Positions 41,600 through 50,081 of a stretch of 64,000 bases of DNA are shown in pieces. The position numbers were made by a program, and so were the translations under genes. The DNA lies in contig CAZQVB010000008.1 of the NCBI GenBank assembly GCA_964596645.1, positions 1 to 64,000 of the forward strand, written 5' to 3'. The notes beneath the pieces were generated by a model. That model made no database searches. It saw nothing but the letters and a program-made list of their open reading frames with translations, and was not told where the DNA came from. Origin of the DNA: CAVQEK01 sp964596645 (lineage in GTDB: Bacteria > Bacteroidota > Bacteroidia > Cytophagales > Cyclobacteriaceae). Position 1 is the first letter of the stretch, and each line of letters starts with the position of its first letter.

Positions 41600-42940
41600 T
41601 TACCGATGATAAAATTCACGCTCGATCTGCTCCAGCGACTTGCCACGCGTTTCCGGAATGTATTTGAAGACAAACCAGAGGTTGAGCAGGCAGATGAAAG
41701 CAAAAATGATGAAGGTGTAGCCGCCCCCAAGAGCTCCGATCATCACCGGAAATGCCAGCGTAATCACAAAACAAGCGATCCACAGGGCGATCAGCGCTAC
41801 CGACATGGCCCGGCTGCGCAGGTGATTGGGAAAAATTTCTGAAAGAAACACCCAAATAGTAGGACCCAACGAGCCGGCAAAAGAGGCGATGTAGAGCAGT
41901 ATAAAGAACAATACCCAAAACCCTTCGAACTGCTGTAAAAAGAATGCCACGGATAAGCACACCATAGAAACCAACATGCCCACCGAGCCGACCAGCAACA
42001 GTGGGCGGCGGCCCAGCCGATCGATGTATCGCATGGCCACGAGGGTGAAGATGAGGTTCACCGCCCCAATGGCCACAGTCTGCAATAGCGCCGTATCGAT
42101 GCCTGCACCGGCATTCTCAAAGATCACGGGTGCGTAGTACATGATGGTGTTGATGCCGGTGATCTGCTGAAAGATGGCCAGCACCACACCAATGAGCACA
42201 AGTCGGCGCATACGCGGTGCCCACAGCGCCCTGTAAGAGCCTTTTTCCTCAACGGACAGGTTTTCACGTATGGCATTCAATTCTTTGTTAGCGACGGTCT
42301 GGCTGTTCGTTTTGTGCAGAAAGCTGAGGGCGTCTTTTACCCGACCTTTTTGCACCAGCCAGCGCGGGCTCTCTGGCACAAAAAATAGTGATATGAAAAA
42401 CAGGAAGGCAGGGATGGCCATCATCGCCAGCATCCATCGCCAACTGTCGGGCCCCATAGCGGAAAGGTAGTAGTTAGAAAAAAAGGCGATTTGTATACCC
42501 AGCACAATCGTGAGCTGATTGAGCGAAACAAGCCTGCCCCGTATATGAGCAGGCGCTATCTCCGCTATATACATCGGCGACAGCATGGACGCTACGCCCA
42601 CCGCTATGCCACCCAGAAAGCGAAAAGCCACAAACGACCAAAGTGCCTCTGCCAGCGCTGTACCCAGCGATGACGCGAAAAACAACAGGGCAGCCACGAT
42701 CAACACCTTCCTTCGACCAAAAATATCGCCCGGAATGCCCGCGCCGGCCACACCAATGATGCAACCCACAAGCAGGCTGCTGACCGTCCACCCGAGGGCG
42801 GCGTCGCTAAGTTGGAAATAGGGCTTTATGAAGGGCAGCGTACCGGAGATCACGGCCGTATCGAAGCCGAAAAGGAGGCCGCCAAGGGCTGCTACAAAGG
42901 CAGCAAAAAATAAATACAGGGAGCGTTGTGTGTTTTTCAT
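41600..42940 (-). CDS. Sugar porter of the major facilitator superfamily
   Basis: This 446-residue protein has twelve predicted transmembrane segments. It has the sugar-porter signatures GGLLFGFDTAVISG, RFLGGIAVGVASMLSPMYIA, PESPRWLV and, after the last helix, PETRGKSLEQIE. It resembles XylE/GalP/AraE-type proton symporters for hexoses or pentoses. It is the last gene of the six-gene sugar-phosphate operon, 22 nt after a cupin isomerase-like gene, so a hexose (glucose, mannose or fructose) is the likely cargo. Confidence 0.93.
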   Translation of the reverse strand: MKNTQRSLYLFFAAFVAALGGLLFGFDTAVISGTLPFIKPYFQLSDAALGWTVSSLLVGCIIGVAGAGIPGDIFGRRKVLIVAALLFFASSLGTALAEALWSFVAFRFLGGIAVGVASMLSPMYIAEIAPAHIRGRLVSLNQLTIVLGIQIAFFSNYYLSAMGPDSWRWMLAMMAIPAFLFFISLFFVPESPRWLVQKGRVKDALSFLHKTNSQTVANKELNAIRENLSVEEKGSYRALWAPRMRRLVLIGVVLAIFQQITGINTIMYYAPVIFENAGAGIDTALLQTVAIGAVNLIFTLVAMRYIDRLGRRPLLLVGSVGMLVSMVCLSVAFFLQQFEGFWVLFFILLYIASFAGSLGPTIWVFLSEIFPNHLRSRAMSVALIALWIACFVITLAFPVMIGALGGGYTFIIFAFICLLNLWFVFKYIPETRGKSLEQIEREFYHR

Positions 42941-42962
42941 AATTCTTTAAATAATGGTGCTG

Positions 42963-43742
42963 TCAGGGTGTGAAGTGCTTCCATACCGTTTCTTTTAAAA
43001 ACGGCTCGGGTACAAAGCGAAACCGCTCGGTGTCTTTTTCGAACTGGCTATATATGGGTATGCCTTTTTCAATGTGGAGTGTGTCGTATTGCGCAGGTGC
43101 TTTCTCTATGAGCTTGCTGTGCGTGTATCGCGGGTTTGAGTGCCATTTCAGTTGGTTGCTATCATCGTACTGAGGATACCACGCCAGCCCGCGGTGGGCT
43201 CGTACCTGCTCATATTCAAAGCCATAGTCGCGGTCGCACCAGGCGCCGAAGGTAAGCGGCTGCTTCGGATCGGCGCTGATGGTGGCATGTGCCCAGCCCG
43301 GGGGCACCACCACTACATCGCCGGCATTGGCATGTACCGCAAAGCAGCGTCCGGGATCGTCATCGGCCCGCTCCTGCATATAGATGATGGCCCGCCCCTC
43401 CCATATTTCATATACTTCCGGGGTAGACCAGCCATTGCGGGGATTTTTGATGTGAATATGGCCCTGGCTTCGCACAGGCTCACGGCCGAGCTGCCCGGCG
43501 GCATAGGTCACCGCGCCGTACAGCAGGTGCATCTGCTGTAGTATGTCCAGATGCTTCGTTTTTCCCACATCCATTACTATGGCGTACACCTCTTCGGGGC
43601 CGTTGCAATTGGGGTCGGCCAGGCTTTGGCGTATGGCATCCAGCCGCCGTATCTCTGGCTTGGGGCCAAATACATTTTTTCCCATGGTGAAAGCCATGGG
43701 GCTTTGCGACCAGGCGATATCAAATCCGGGATCTGTAGGCAT
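42963..43742 (-). CDS. Cupin-type glucose-6-phosphate isomerase-like protein (long form)
   Basis: This 259-residue protein with a cupin core of the GPI family contains SQGHIHIKNPRNG, PEVYEIWEGRAIIYMQ and VVVVPPGWAHATI, giving the two His, Glu and His metal set seen in archaeal-type phosphoglucose isomerases. It is longer than those (about 190 residues) by an N-terminal region and a C-terminal tail. Sitting in a sugar-phosphate operon beside a second cupin isomerase, it may act on a different substrate, for instance a mannose or fructose phosphate. The isomerase activity is inferred from fold and context. Confidence 0.8.
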   Translation of the reverse strand: MPTDPGFDIAWSQSPMAFTMGKNVFGPKPEIRRLDAIRQSLADPNCNGPEEVYAIVMDVGKTKHLDILQQMHLLYGAVTYAAGQLGREPVRSQGHIHIKNPRNGWSTPEVYEIWEGRAIIYMQERADDDPGRCFAVHANAGDVVVVPPGWAHATISADPKQPLTFGAWCDRDYGFEYEQVRAHRGLAWYPQYDDSNQLKWHSNPRYTHSKLIEKAPAQYDTLHIEKGIPIYSQFEKDTERFRFVPEPFLKETVWKHFTP

Positions 43743-43753
43743 AGTGAGTTTTG

Positions 43754-45572
43754 TTATGGTTGATGACGAACAAAGGCGAGCATGGTAGCGCAGGTACTGC
43801 CCTCGGAGGCGCCATGGGGCCGCACGCAGTATGCGCCCACACAGGCAGGCACCACAAATGTTTCGGCATAGTGCACCACAAAAGGCTCGAATGCTCCGGA
43901 CGGACTCTCCACCAATACTTCGGCACCTTCTACCAGGTTCAGCACATGCACGCCACCATTGGTGTGATGCTCTACCGCCGTGCTAAACCAGTGCCGGCGG
44001 GTTTCTATAAATTCCCGCTCGTGCAGTCCGGTACGCTCTTCTATCCACCCTTCTCCTTCGGCAACTTTATCTATGGTGTTCACCAGGTTTTTCTCTACCC
44101 AGCGGCCGTCGCGTTGCCATTGCAGGTTGGGCTGGCCGTGGCCTATGTTGATGGGGCGCGGCTTGCCATCGAGGCCCAGGCGGCCCCAGTCCCAGAGCTT
44201 AAAGGTGAAGATGTAGGGTGTAGCACTTATCTCCAGCACCATGCTGTCTTTGCCGGAGCAGTGTATGGTGCCGGCCGGTATGAGAAAATGATCGTGTTTT
44301 TTTGCAGGCACGGTATGCACAAATTTTTCGGGAATAAAGTCGGGGCCACCGCGCTGTGCATTTTCCAGTTCGGCTATAAAGCTGTCGGGCTGCACGTTTT
44401 CTTTAAATCCCAGGTACACCACCGCGCCGGGCTTGGCGTCGAGTATATAGTAGCTCTCATCCTGGGTGTAGTGCATGCCAAATTTCTCCTGGATGTACTC
44501 AGTAAGCGGGTGCACCTGCAGGCTGAGGTTGCCACCATCCATGGTGTCGAGAAAGTCGAATCGGATGGGAAATTCATCGCCAAAGCGGCCGTGCACTGCG
44601 GGGCCTAGTAGGGCCTCCGCATTGTAAAAGACGAGGTTGATGGATGGGATTTCTACAGTTTGCCCGTCGATATGCAGCAGAAGGCTGTTTTCTTCCGGTA
44701 CGCAATTGAAGCACCAGGCATAGTTCTTTTCTTCCGGATCCAGACCACAAACCTCTTTCATCCACTGACCGCCCCAAGGCCCCGGGTCGTGAACCCGAGG
44801 GCCGGCCATCGCAGGGTGAGGNNNNNNNNNNAAATGGCACAAGGCTGAAGGGCCTGCGCAGTGTTTGATCCAAACCGTCGCGCAGCGCCTGCCCGGTGAT
44901 CATCTTTGGCGTGTCGCGCTGGTTGGTATCCAGCACGAAGTCCCAGTGCGGCATCAGTTTCTTCTTCAGCCGATCGCACACACGCCAGTCTACAAAGTAG
45001 CCCTGCTTGTAGAGCAGCATCCAATCGTCGGTGTGCCGGTTGTGCACGCCAAGATTGTCTACTTCATGGCGACGCATACGCATTTGTATTTCCCACCGCG
45101 CCATGTCGGCGTATATGAGCAAATGGTGGCCACCGAGCTTTTCGGCTACATAGGCAGCACCAATACCGGCAATGAGCAGTGTGCCGCTGTACTTATCCAA
45201 CTGCTTTTTGAGGTCTTCAATCTTTTGGTCNNNNNNNNNNTTAAAGTAGGCATCTATGCTCAGGCGCGTGAGGTAGCCAAATATGCGGTCGTCGGTCACA
45301 TCCTGATGCACCATCTGGCCAATGTGCTCCGCTGTATGCATGAGCGACCGTGCTTCTATGGTATGTGACGGGGAGATGGCTTTTTTTAATGCTTCGGTCA
45401 CTTGCTCTTCCAAAACGCCCTGGTAGTACTCTGCCACTATTATTTTTAGCGGAGCGTCAATGGCATCTATGGAGGCATTGAGCTCCTGTGCGATTGCCTC
45501 CCAGCCCGTGGGGCATTTGTATGGTCCTGCTACAGGTACGTGGGGAAAACGGTTGAATGTGCTACTGTTCAT
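43754..45572 (-). CDS. manA: Class I mannose-6-phosphate isomerase, long form, interrupted by two assembly gaps
   Basis: One gene is read through two blocks of ten N. The C-terminal part has the class I isomerase core, with LSLQVHPLTEYIQ and ESYYILDAKPGAVVYLGF and a catalytic-zinc set including IPAGTIHCSG. The N-terminal half (about 240 residues; GYFVDWRVCDRLKKK, LIYADMARWEIQ) matches the extra kinase-like domain of long Bacteroidota mannose-6-phosphate isomerases. The reading frame is kept across 45231-45240 but shifts across 44822-44831. Both gaps are probably fixed-length placeholders, so the shift need not be a real mutation. It would convert mannose-6-phosphate to fructose-6-phosphate. 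Confidence 0.82.
44822..44831. other. Assembly gap (10 N)
   Basis: Ten undetermined bases lie inside the mannose-6-phosphate isomerase gene. The reading frame differs on the two sides, so the true gap length is not ten, or not a multiple of three plus ten. Confidence 0.99.
45231..45240. other. Assembly gap (10 N)
   Basis: This is the second ten-N block in the same gene. The frame agrees across it, which could be chance. Confidence 0.99.
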
Positions 45573-45618
45573 ATTGTCAATATTATTGATTTCATTGATT
45601 TACCGGCCCTACTATTGT

Positions 45619-45682
45619 CTGACCTAATGCTGGGTGCCAGCCCGACTTTCGCCTGACCTGGTGGTCGGTGCCGGCCCGAATA
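45619..45682. repeat. Imperfect 34-bp direct repeat between operon genes
   Basis: CTGACCTAATGCTGGGTGCC at 45619 and CTGACCTGGTGGTCGGTGCC at 45653 begin two related 30-bp units, with period 34 and matching CAGCCCGA/CGGCCCGA ends. They fill most of the 113-nt spacer between the ROK kinase and the isomerase genes and could pair as hairpins in the RNA. Confidence 0.6.
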
Positions 45683-45685
45683 ACG

Positions 45686-46630
45686 TCAGGACTGGTGCAG
45701 GGCGAGGGCTGCGGCGCCGAGCATGGAGGACCAGCCGCCATGCACCGCTTCAACAATGTCTACTTTTCCCCAGGGCGTCCAGGCGTGTTTTTCTACATGC
45801 TTGCGGATGTAGGGCAGTATGACCGGTCCGCTCTCCATGATGCCCCCACCCATGATCACCAGCTCCGGATCGTAGGCATGTATCATCGTGACCACGCCGG
45901 CCGACCATGCTTTGAGACAATGATCGACCAGTTTGTTGGCCAATGCATCATTCTGCCGGGCAGCATGAAACAGCGCTTCAAAATCCAGCAGATCGGTCTG
46001 TGCCAGCATGCTGTCATTAAAAGCTGCATCTTCCCTCGCCAGCGCCGGCAGCCGCCAGGTAGAGGCCATGGCTTCCACACAACCCACATTGCCGCAGGTA
46101 CATGGCGGACCATTCATGTCGACCACGAAGTGCCCGCAAAGGCAGCCGGCCTGGTAGTGTTTTCCGCGCAGCAGCCGGCCGTTGATCAGCGCGGCCCCAC
46201 CTACGCCGGTGCCGAGTGTCACCATCACGATGTCATTCTTACCTGTGCCGGCGCCATATTTCCACTCGCCTGTCAGCGCACAACGCGCATCATTATCTAT
46301 GAAAACAGGTAGACCAAAATGCCCGCTGGCCCATTGCTGAAAGTCGAAATGCTCGGCTTCAACAAATTTATTATTGACCGATAGGAGCATTTTTCTGTCG
46401 GTGTCCACTATGCCTGGAATGGAGATACCGATGCCCGGTACATGGGAGTATTCCAGTTTGGCCTCGGCCAGCATCGCGTCGGCCTGTCGTGCTATTTCTG
46501 CCAAAAGTCCGCTGAAATTGCGACCCGACTGAGAGGCGAACTGCCTTTTGGCCAGTATGCCCTCTTCTGTCACCAGGCCCATTTTCACCCGTGTTCCTCC
46601 CAAATCGATGGCAATAGCGACGGGTAGCAT
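45686..46630 (-). CDS. ROK-family sugar kinase
   Basis: This 314-residue kinase of the ROK family contains AIDLGGTRVKMGLV (phosphate loop), catalytic Asp114 in FIDNDARCAL, LGTGVGGAAL, and the zinc site His167 with CTCGNVGC (Cys177, 179 and 184). Bacterial ROK kinases phosphorylate glucose, fructose, mannose or N-acetyl sugars. The operon's isomerases suggest a hexose, most likely mannose, glucose or fructose. It lacks an N-terminal HTH, so it is an enzyme and not a ROK repressor. Confidence 0.92.
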   Translation of the reverse strand: MLPVAIAIDLGGTRVKMGLVTEEGILAKRQFASQSGRNFSGLLAEIARQADAMLAEAKLEYSHVPGIGISIPGIVDTDRKMLLSVNNKFVEAEHFDFQQWASGHFGLPVFIDNDARCALTGEWKYGAGTGKNDIVMVTLGTGVGGAALINGRLLRGKHYQAGCLCGHFVVDMNGPPCTCGNVGCVEAMASTWRLPALAREDAAFNDSMLAQTDLLDFEALFHAARQNDALANKLVDHCLKAWSAGVVTMIHAYDPELVIMGGGIMESGPVILPYIRKHVEKHAWTPWGKVDIVEAVHGGWSSMLGAAALALHQS

Positions 46631-46631
46631 A

Positions 46632-47189
46632 TCAGACCAGTTGCGGTTGGCCGGCTACGCGGAGCAGGCGTGAAGAAAAACCGTTTTGCGCTATTTCGGC
46701 ATAATTGTGCCCGGCATCGGCCGGCCAGCACGCCCCGAAGGTGAGCGGGCCATTGCCGGTATTGGCCACCCGATGTGCCGTGTGGCCGGGTATGTAGTGC
46801 AGGCTGCCGGGGGTCATTTTTTCCGCACGGGTTTCCCGGCCTTCGGTCATCAGTATGAGCATGCCTTCGCCTGCTATGCCCCAATAGTACTCGCCGCGAT
46901 TGGCCTGAGCGTGAAAGTGGCCCTTGGTCATAAAATATTCATCGCCTACCTGGCCGGGTTGTATGGTGGTATTGCCAAAGAATAATCCGCCTTCTGTGCC
47001 TTCTGCTACAGGAAAATAATACTGCACCTGGTACACCAGCATGTCGCCGTCCATCGATTCTCGGGCAGCCTCATCGGCAAATATGCCGGCCAGATCCCTC
47101 AGCCGACTTTCCTTATAGCCGACCTCTGGACCAGATAGCCGGCCATTGTGCCCATGGAAAAAAATTGCAGGTTCTTGTATGTTGTTCAT
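46632..47189 (-). CDS. Cupin-type phosphoglucose isomerase
   Basis: This 185-residue cupin of the size and motifs of archaeal-type phosphoglucose isomerase contains MTKGHFHAQANRGEYYWGI (two His and Glu), GMLILMTEG and YIPGHTAHRVANTG (third His). These residues bind the metal that interconverts glucose-6- and fructose-6-phosphate. The gene is 1 nt from the ROK kinase gene. A second cupin isomerase-like gene occurs in the same operon. Confidence 0.88.
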   Translation of the reverse strand: MNNIQEPAIFFHGHNGRLSGPEVGYKESRLRDLAGIFADEAARESMDGDMLVYQVQYYFPVAEGTEGGLFFGNTTIQPGQVGDEYFMTKGHFHAQANRGEYYWGIAGEGMLILMTEGRETRAEKMTPGSLHYIPGHTAHRVANTGNGPLTFGACWPADAGHNYAEIAQNGFSSRLLRVAGQPQLV

Positions 47190-47191
47190 AG

Positions 47192-48187
47192 CTATAGTGA
47201 TTTTCTGATGATAAGCCGACTGGGGTTTTCGATTTGAACCTGGCCGCGTTGCTGAATCGCAGCCGCCAGTGCGGTGCCCATTTGGGCAAAGTCTGTTGAA
47301 ATGGTGGTGATGCCATCGGCGATTACCTCCTTCATGGGTATGTCGTTGTACGATATCAGTCCGAGCTCTTGCCCCAGGTTTAGCCCTGCCTCACGCGACA
47401 TTTTTACAATTTCTACCAGGTCTTTGTCGTGCATCACCAGCCAGGCCTCGCCCGCTTTCAATAAATCGCTTACAGCCGTCTGGTGCCGGAATGATATGCC
47501 GTGCTCCGCACAAAAGCGGGCACAGCCATGGAGCAATTCCTGAAAATGCCCGCGCTGATCGCGGCTGCAGAAGTTGAGGGTGGAGTACTTCTTCAAGAGC
47601 GGTAAGCCTTGTGTGAGTGCCAGAAAAACATCCTTTTCAAAATTTTGACAGATCGAGCTGTATTGGTGGCCAAAGCTCAGCCGACCCTGGTCGAGGATGA
47701 TGATGTGCTGCCGCGGCAAAGATTGCATGGCCGCCTGAAACAGCGGGTGATCAAGGGGCATAATGGCATAGTCGGTGTAGTGGCCGCTGGCTTCCTGCAG
47801 CAGGTTGGCTGCCATTTTCGCATTGCCATGATGGAAGTATAAGTCGGTGATGGCCGCAGTGCCAATGGCCTGTTGAAAGGCCGAGTGCAGTACTTCCTTG
47901 TAGGGGGTGAGGTTGTCGAACAGAAGAAATACTTTGCGGTTTTGAGAGATGTCGTCATTGGCCACAAAATAACCCTTACCCACGGTGGCCGATAATATGC
48001 CTCTGGCCTTCAACTCGCTGTAGGCGGCCATCACGGTGTCTTGCGAAAGCCCATGTTGCGCACACAGCGTATTGATGGACGGCAGCCGATCGCCCAGTTT
48101 TAGCCGCTTTTCCAGCAAAGCCAGCTCTACAGAACGTATGATCTGCCTGTACTTTGGTGAGCCGGAAGATGCGTCGATATAGATCAT
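47192..48187 (-). CDS. GntR-type regulator with LacI-like ligand domain
   Basis: This 331-residue regulator has an N-terminal winged helix (about 1-75; GDRLPSINTLCAQHGLSQDTVMAAYSELKARG) of the GntR family joined to a periplasmic-binding-protein-like domain as in LacI/GalR (LGLISYNDIPMKEVIADGITTIS near the C-terminus). AraR of Bacillus has the same plan. It is first in the operon and 2 nt from the isomerase gene, so it most likely senses the sugar or sugar phosphate handled by the operon and controls its own transcription. Confidence 0.9.
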   Translation of the reverse strand: MIYIDASSGSPKYRQIIRSVELALLEKRLKLGDRLPSINTLCAQHGLSQDTVMAAYSELKARGILSATVGKGYFVANDDISQNRKVFLLFDNLTPYKEVLHSAFQQAIGTAAITDLYFHHGNAKMAANLLQEASGHYTDYAIMPLDHPLFQAAMQSLPRQHIIILDQGRLSFGHQYSSICQNFEKDVFLALTQGLPLLKKYSTLNFCSRDQRGHFQELLHGCARFCAEHGISFRHQTAVSDLLKAGEAWLVMHDKDLVEIVKMSREAGLNLGQELGLISYNDIPMKEVIADGITTISTDFAQMGTALAAAIQQRGQVQIENPSRLIIRKSL

Positions 48188-48193
48188 TTAACC

Positions 48194-48213
48194 TAGTTCT
48201 GGGTAGTTCTGGG
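48194..48213. promoter_or_regulatory. Tandem operator-like repeat in front of the GntR operon
   Basis: Two exact 10-bp repeats, CCCAGAACTA on the minus strand, sit back to back directly downstream of the -7 element, covering the expected transcription start and the leader to within 6 nt of the start codon. A repressor bound here would block initiation. Confidence 0.55.
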
Positions 48214-48245
48214 TAAAGTTAAGAACAGATGCAGAATTCAGCCAA
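48214..48245 (-). promoter_or_regulatory. Bacteroidota-type promoter of the sugar-phosphate operon
   Basis: On the minus strand TTG (48243-48245) is followed after 21 nt by TAACTTTA (48214-48221), one mismatch from TAnnTTTG. Transcription would start inside the tandem operator-like repeat. Confidence 0.6.
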
Positions 48246-48465
48246 GGATTGCGCAGAAAAATGTCGCCTCAACTATTCAGTTCATCAATTTGACCTGATC
48301 TGTGGGGCAAGCTTAGAAAGCTGGCAGCCTGATAAAGTGAGGGAAACTTGGGTAGGCGCTGAACATTTATAAACGGCGCATAGTCTTAGAAATAATAATT
48401 TTCAATCCGGGCTTCCGAACCGCAGGTTATTTTTTCAGTAGGCACCCAAACAGCGCGCAGTTGGC

Positions 48466-49212
48466 ATGGCAGTAATAGAACACAACGATATAGAGGGATT
48501 GAGGCGTGCCGGCAGGTCGGCTGCTATTGTTTTGATGGAAATGATCAACCATCTGAAACCGGGCATGTCGGCGTTGAAGCTCGATGAACTTGCCGGTGCG
48601 ATGATGAACAAGCTGGAAATACACTCAGCGCCTCGCCAGCATCAAGGTTTCCCTGCCTATACCTGCATCAGCGTAAATGACATCATTGCACACGGAGTAC
48701 CAGGCCGCCGCATATTTCGCTGTGGCGACATGATCAATATTGATGTGGCAGTAGAAAAGGATGGATTTTTTAGTGACGTAGGATACACGCTTGTGCTTGG
48801 TTCTGACGATGCCCTGCTCAATACGCTTTGCACCATGGCCAGGGAAGCAACAATGAAAGCCATTGATCAATGTCGTGCCGGCAATGCTGTGAATGCCATC
48901 GGAGGAGCGATTGAAAACCACGTACGAAGTGCAGGCTTTACTGTCATAAAAAACCTGTGCAGTCATGGCATAGGCCGCAGCCTGCATCAGCACCCTTTGA
49001 ATGTGTACAACTACTACGATCCTGATGCCTCCATGACGCTAGAGCCGGGTATGGCCATTGCCATTGAGCCCTATATCTCCAATGGTGCCTGCCGGGCCAT
49101 TGAGCACAGCGACGGCTGGTCGCTTACCACGCACAACAAGAGCCGCGTGGCGCAGTTTGAGCATACCGTGCTGGTGACAGAAGATGGCCCGGAAGTGATG
49201 ACGCTGCTGTAA
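48466..49212 (+). CDS. map: Type I methionine aminopeptidase
   Basis: This 248-residue metallo-aminopeptidase removes N-terminal Met from new proteins. The metal set is complete: Asp93 and Asp104 (NIDVAVEKDGFFSDVGY), His167 (CSHGIGRSLHQHP), Glu201 (AIAIEPY) and Glu232 (QFEHTVLVTEDG), plus His76 in the substrate pocket. It is a stand-alone gene outside a ribosomal operon, and CSHGIGRSLHQ differs slightly from the usual GHGIGRxxHE. It may be an accessory copy. Confidence 0.9.
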   Translation: MAVIEHNDIEGLRRAGRSAAIVLMEMINHLKPGMSALKLDELAGAMMNKLEIHSAPRQHQGFPAYTCISVNDIIAHGVPGRRIFRCGDMINIDVAVEKDGFFSDVGYTLVLGSDDALLNTLCTMAREATMKAIDQCRAGNAVNAIGGAIENHVRSAGFTVIKNLCSHGIGRSLHQHPLNVYNYYDPDASMTLEPGMAIAIEPYISNGACRAIEHSDGWSLTTHNKSRVAQFEHTVLVTEDGPEVMTLL

Positions 49213-49272
49213 AAGGCTGAGGAAGCAGGCTGCTGTCCACGATACGCGACAGCAGCACTGTAGGTGCGGCTA

Positions 49273-49905
49273 CTACTTGATCAGCTTATAGCCCAGGCTT
49301 AGGATGATTTGCGTGTTGCGCAGGTCGGTGCTGAACGACTCGCCAAAGAAGCTTACCTCGTCATCCCACTCGCTCAGATTGCCTTCATATTTCAGGTCTA
49401 CAATCAGACGACCAGCGTCGAGGCCTATGCCGGCCTGATAGCCTACGGTGGCTGTGTTGAACTTCTCCTCTACCTGCTCACTAAAGGTGCTGCCTTCCAC
49501 CTCCACATCATCAGAGAGCATTACGCTGAAGCTCGGACCCGCATTCACGCGCAAAATGCCAAATTTCAGTCCCACCAGTACGGGCACATCCAGCTTGTTG
49601 AATTTGTATGTGCGCAATTGTGAGAAGTTGGCATCCTGATCGTTGGTGACGCGGATGTTGCCACCACTTTGGGTAAACAATGCTTCTGGCTGCACGAAAA
49701 GACCCAAAGCAGGAATGGAAAGTCGCGCAAATAATCCGGCATGAAATCCAATTTCTGCCCCATCACTTTCGAGGCTTATATTTTCGTGGTTTTCCATCTG
49801 TACCCGGGAGCTGCTGATGCCCACCCGTGGACCCAGTGTAAATACTTGTGAAAATCCTGAATAAGACAGGCACAGTGTAAAGAGAATGAGAAGAGCTTTT
49901 TTCAT
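49273..49905 (-). CDS. PorT-like outer-membrane beta-barrel protein
   Basis: This 210-residue protein has a cleavable signal (MKKALLILFTLCLSYSGFSQ). Alternating amphipathic strands, PRVGISSSRVQM at the start, and a C-terminal strand ending LSLGYKLIK fit the beta-barrel family often labelled porin family or PorT. It is a small outer-membrane protein of unknown substrate. It is monocistronic with its own -7 element. Confidence 0.85.
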   Translation of the reverse strand: MKKALLILFTLCLSYSGFSQVFTLGPRVGISSSRVQMENHENISLESDGAEIGFHAGLFARLSIPALGLFVQPEALFTQSGGNIRVTNDQDANFSQLRTYKFNKLDVPVLVGLKFGILRVNAGPSFSVMLSDDVEVEGSTFSEQVEEKFNTATVGYQAGIGLDAGRLIVDLKYEGNLSEWDDEVSFFGESFSTDLRNTQIILSLGYKLIK

Positions 49906-49938
49906 GGGTTGTGTATTTGGTTAGATAAAAATGAACGG

Positions 49939-49946
49939 CAAAACTA
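49939..49946 (-). promoter_or_regulatory. -7 element of the PorT-like gene
   Basis: The minus strand reads TAGTTTTG, an exact TAnnTTTG match about 35 nt before the start codon. No TTG sits at the standard distance upstream. Confidence 0.45.
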
Positions 49947-50026
49947 TGTCGTTTTATACTGAGTTGCTGGCCATAGGTTGCAGAGGAGTGGGTCATTAGC
50001 CGCAAGGCCAACATTAAAAATCCATC

Positions 50027-50056
50027 AAAAAAGCCCGCGAGTTGTGCACGGGCTTT
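50027..50056 (-). terminator. Terminator of ahcY
   Basis: The 8-bp stem AAAGCCCG / CGGGCTTT with an 11-nt loop and T-run on the minus strand lies about 26 nt past the ahcY stop codon. Confidence 0.8.
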
Positions 50057-50081
50057 TATTTCTTTCGGTTATCAGAGCCAA

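Noticed and set aside
44574..44821. Continuation of the N-terminal isomerase reading frame past the 44822-44831 gap
   Set aside because: The translation there is not protein-like; the true frame is the other one, carrying the isomerase core.
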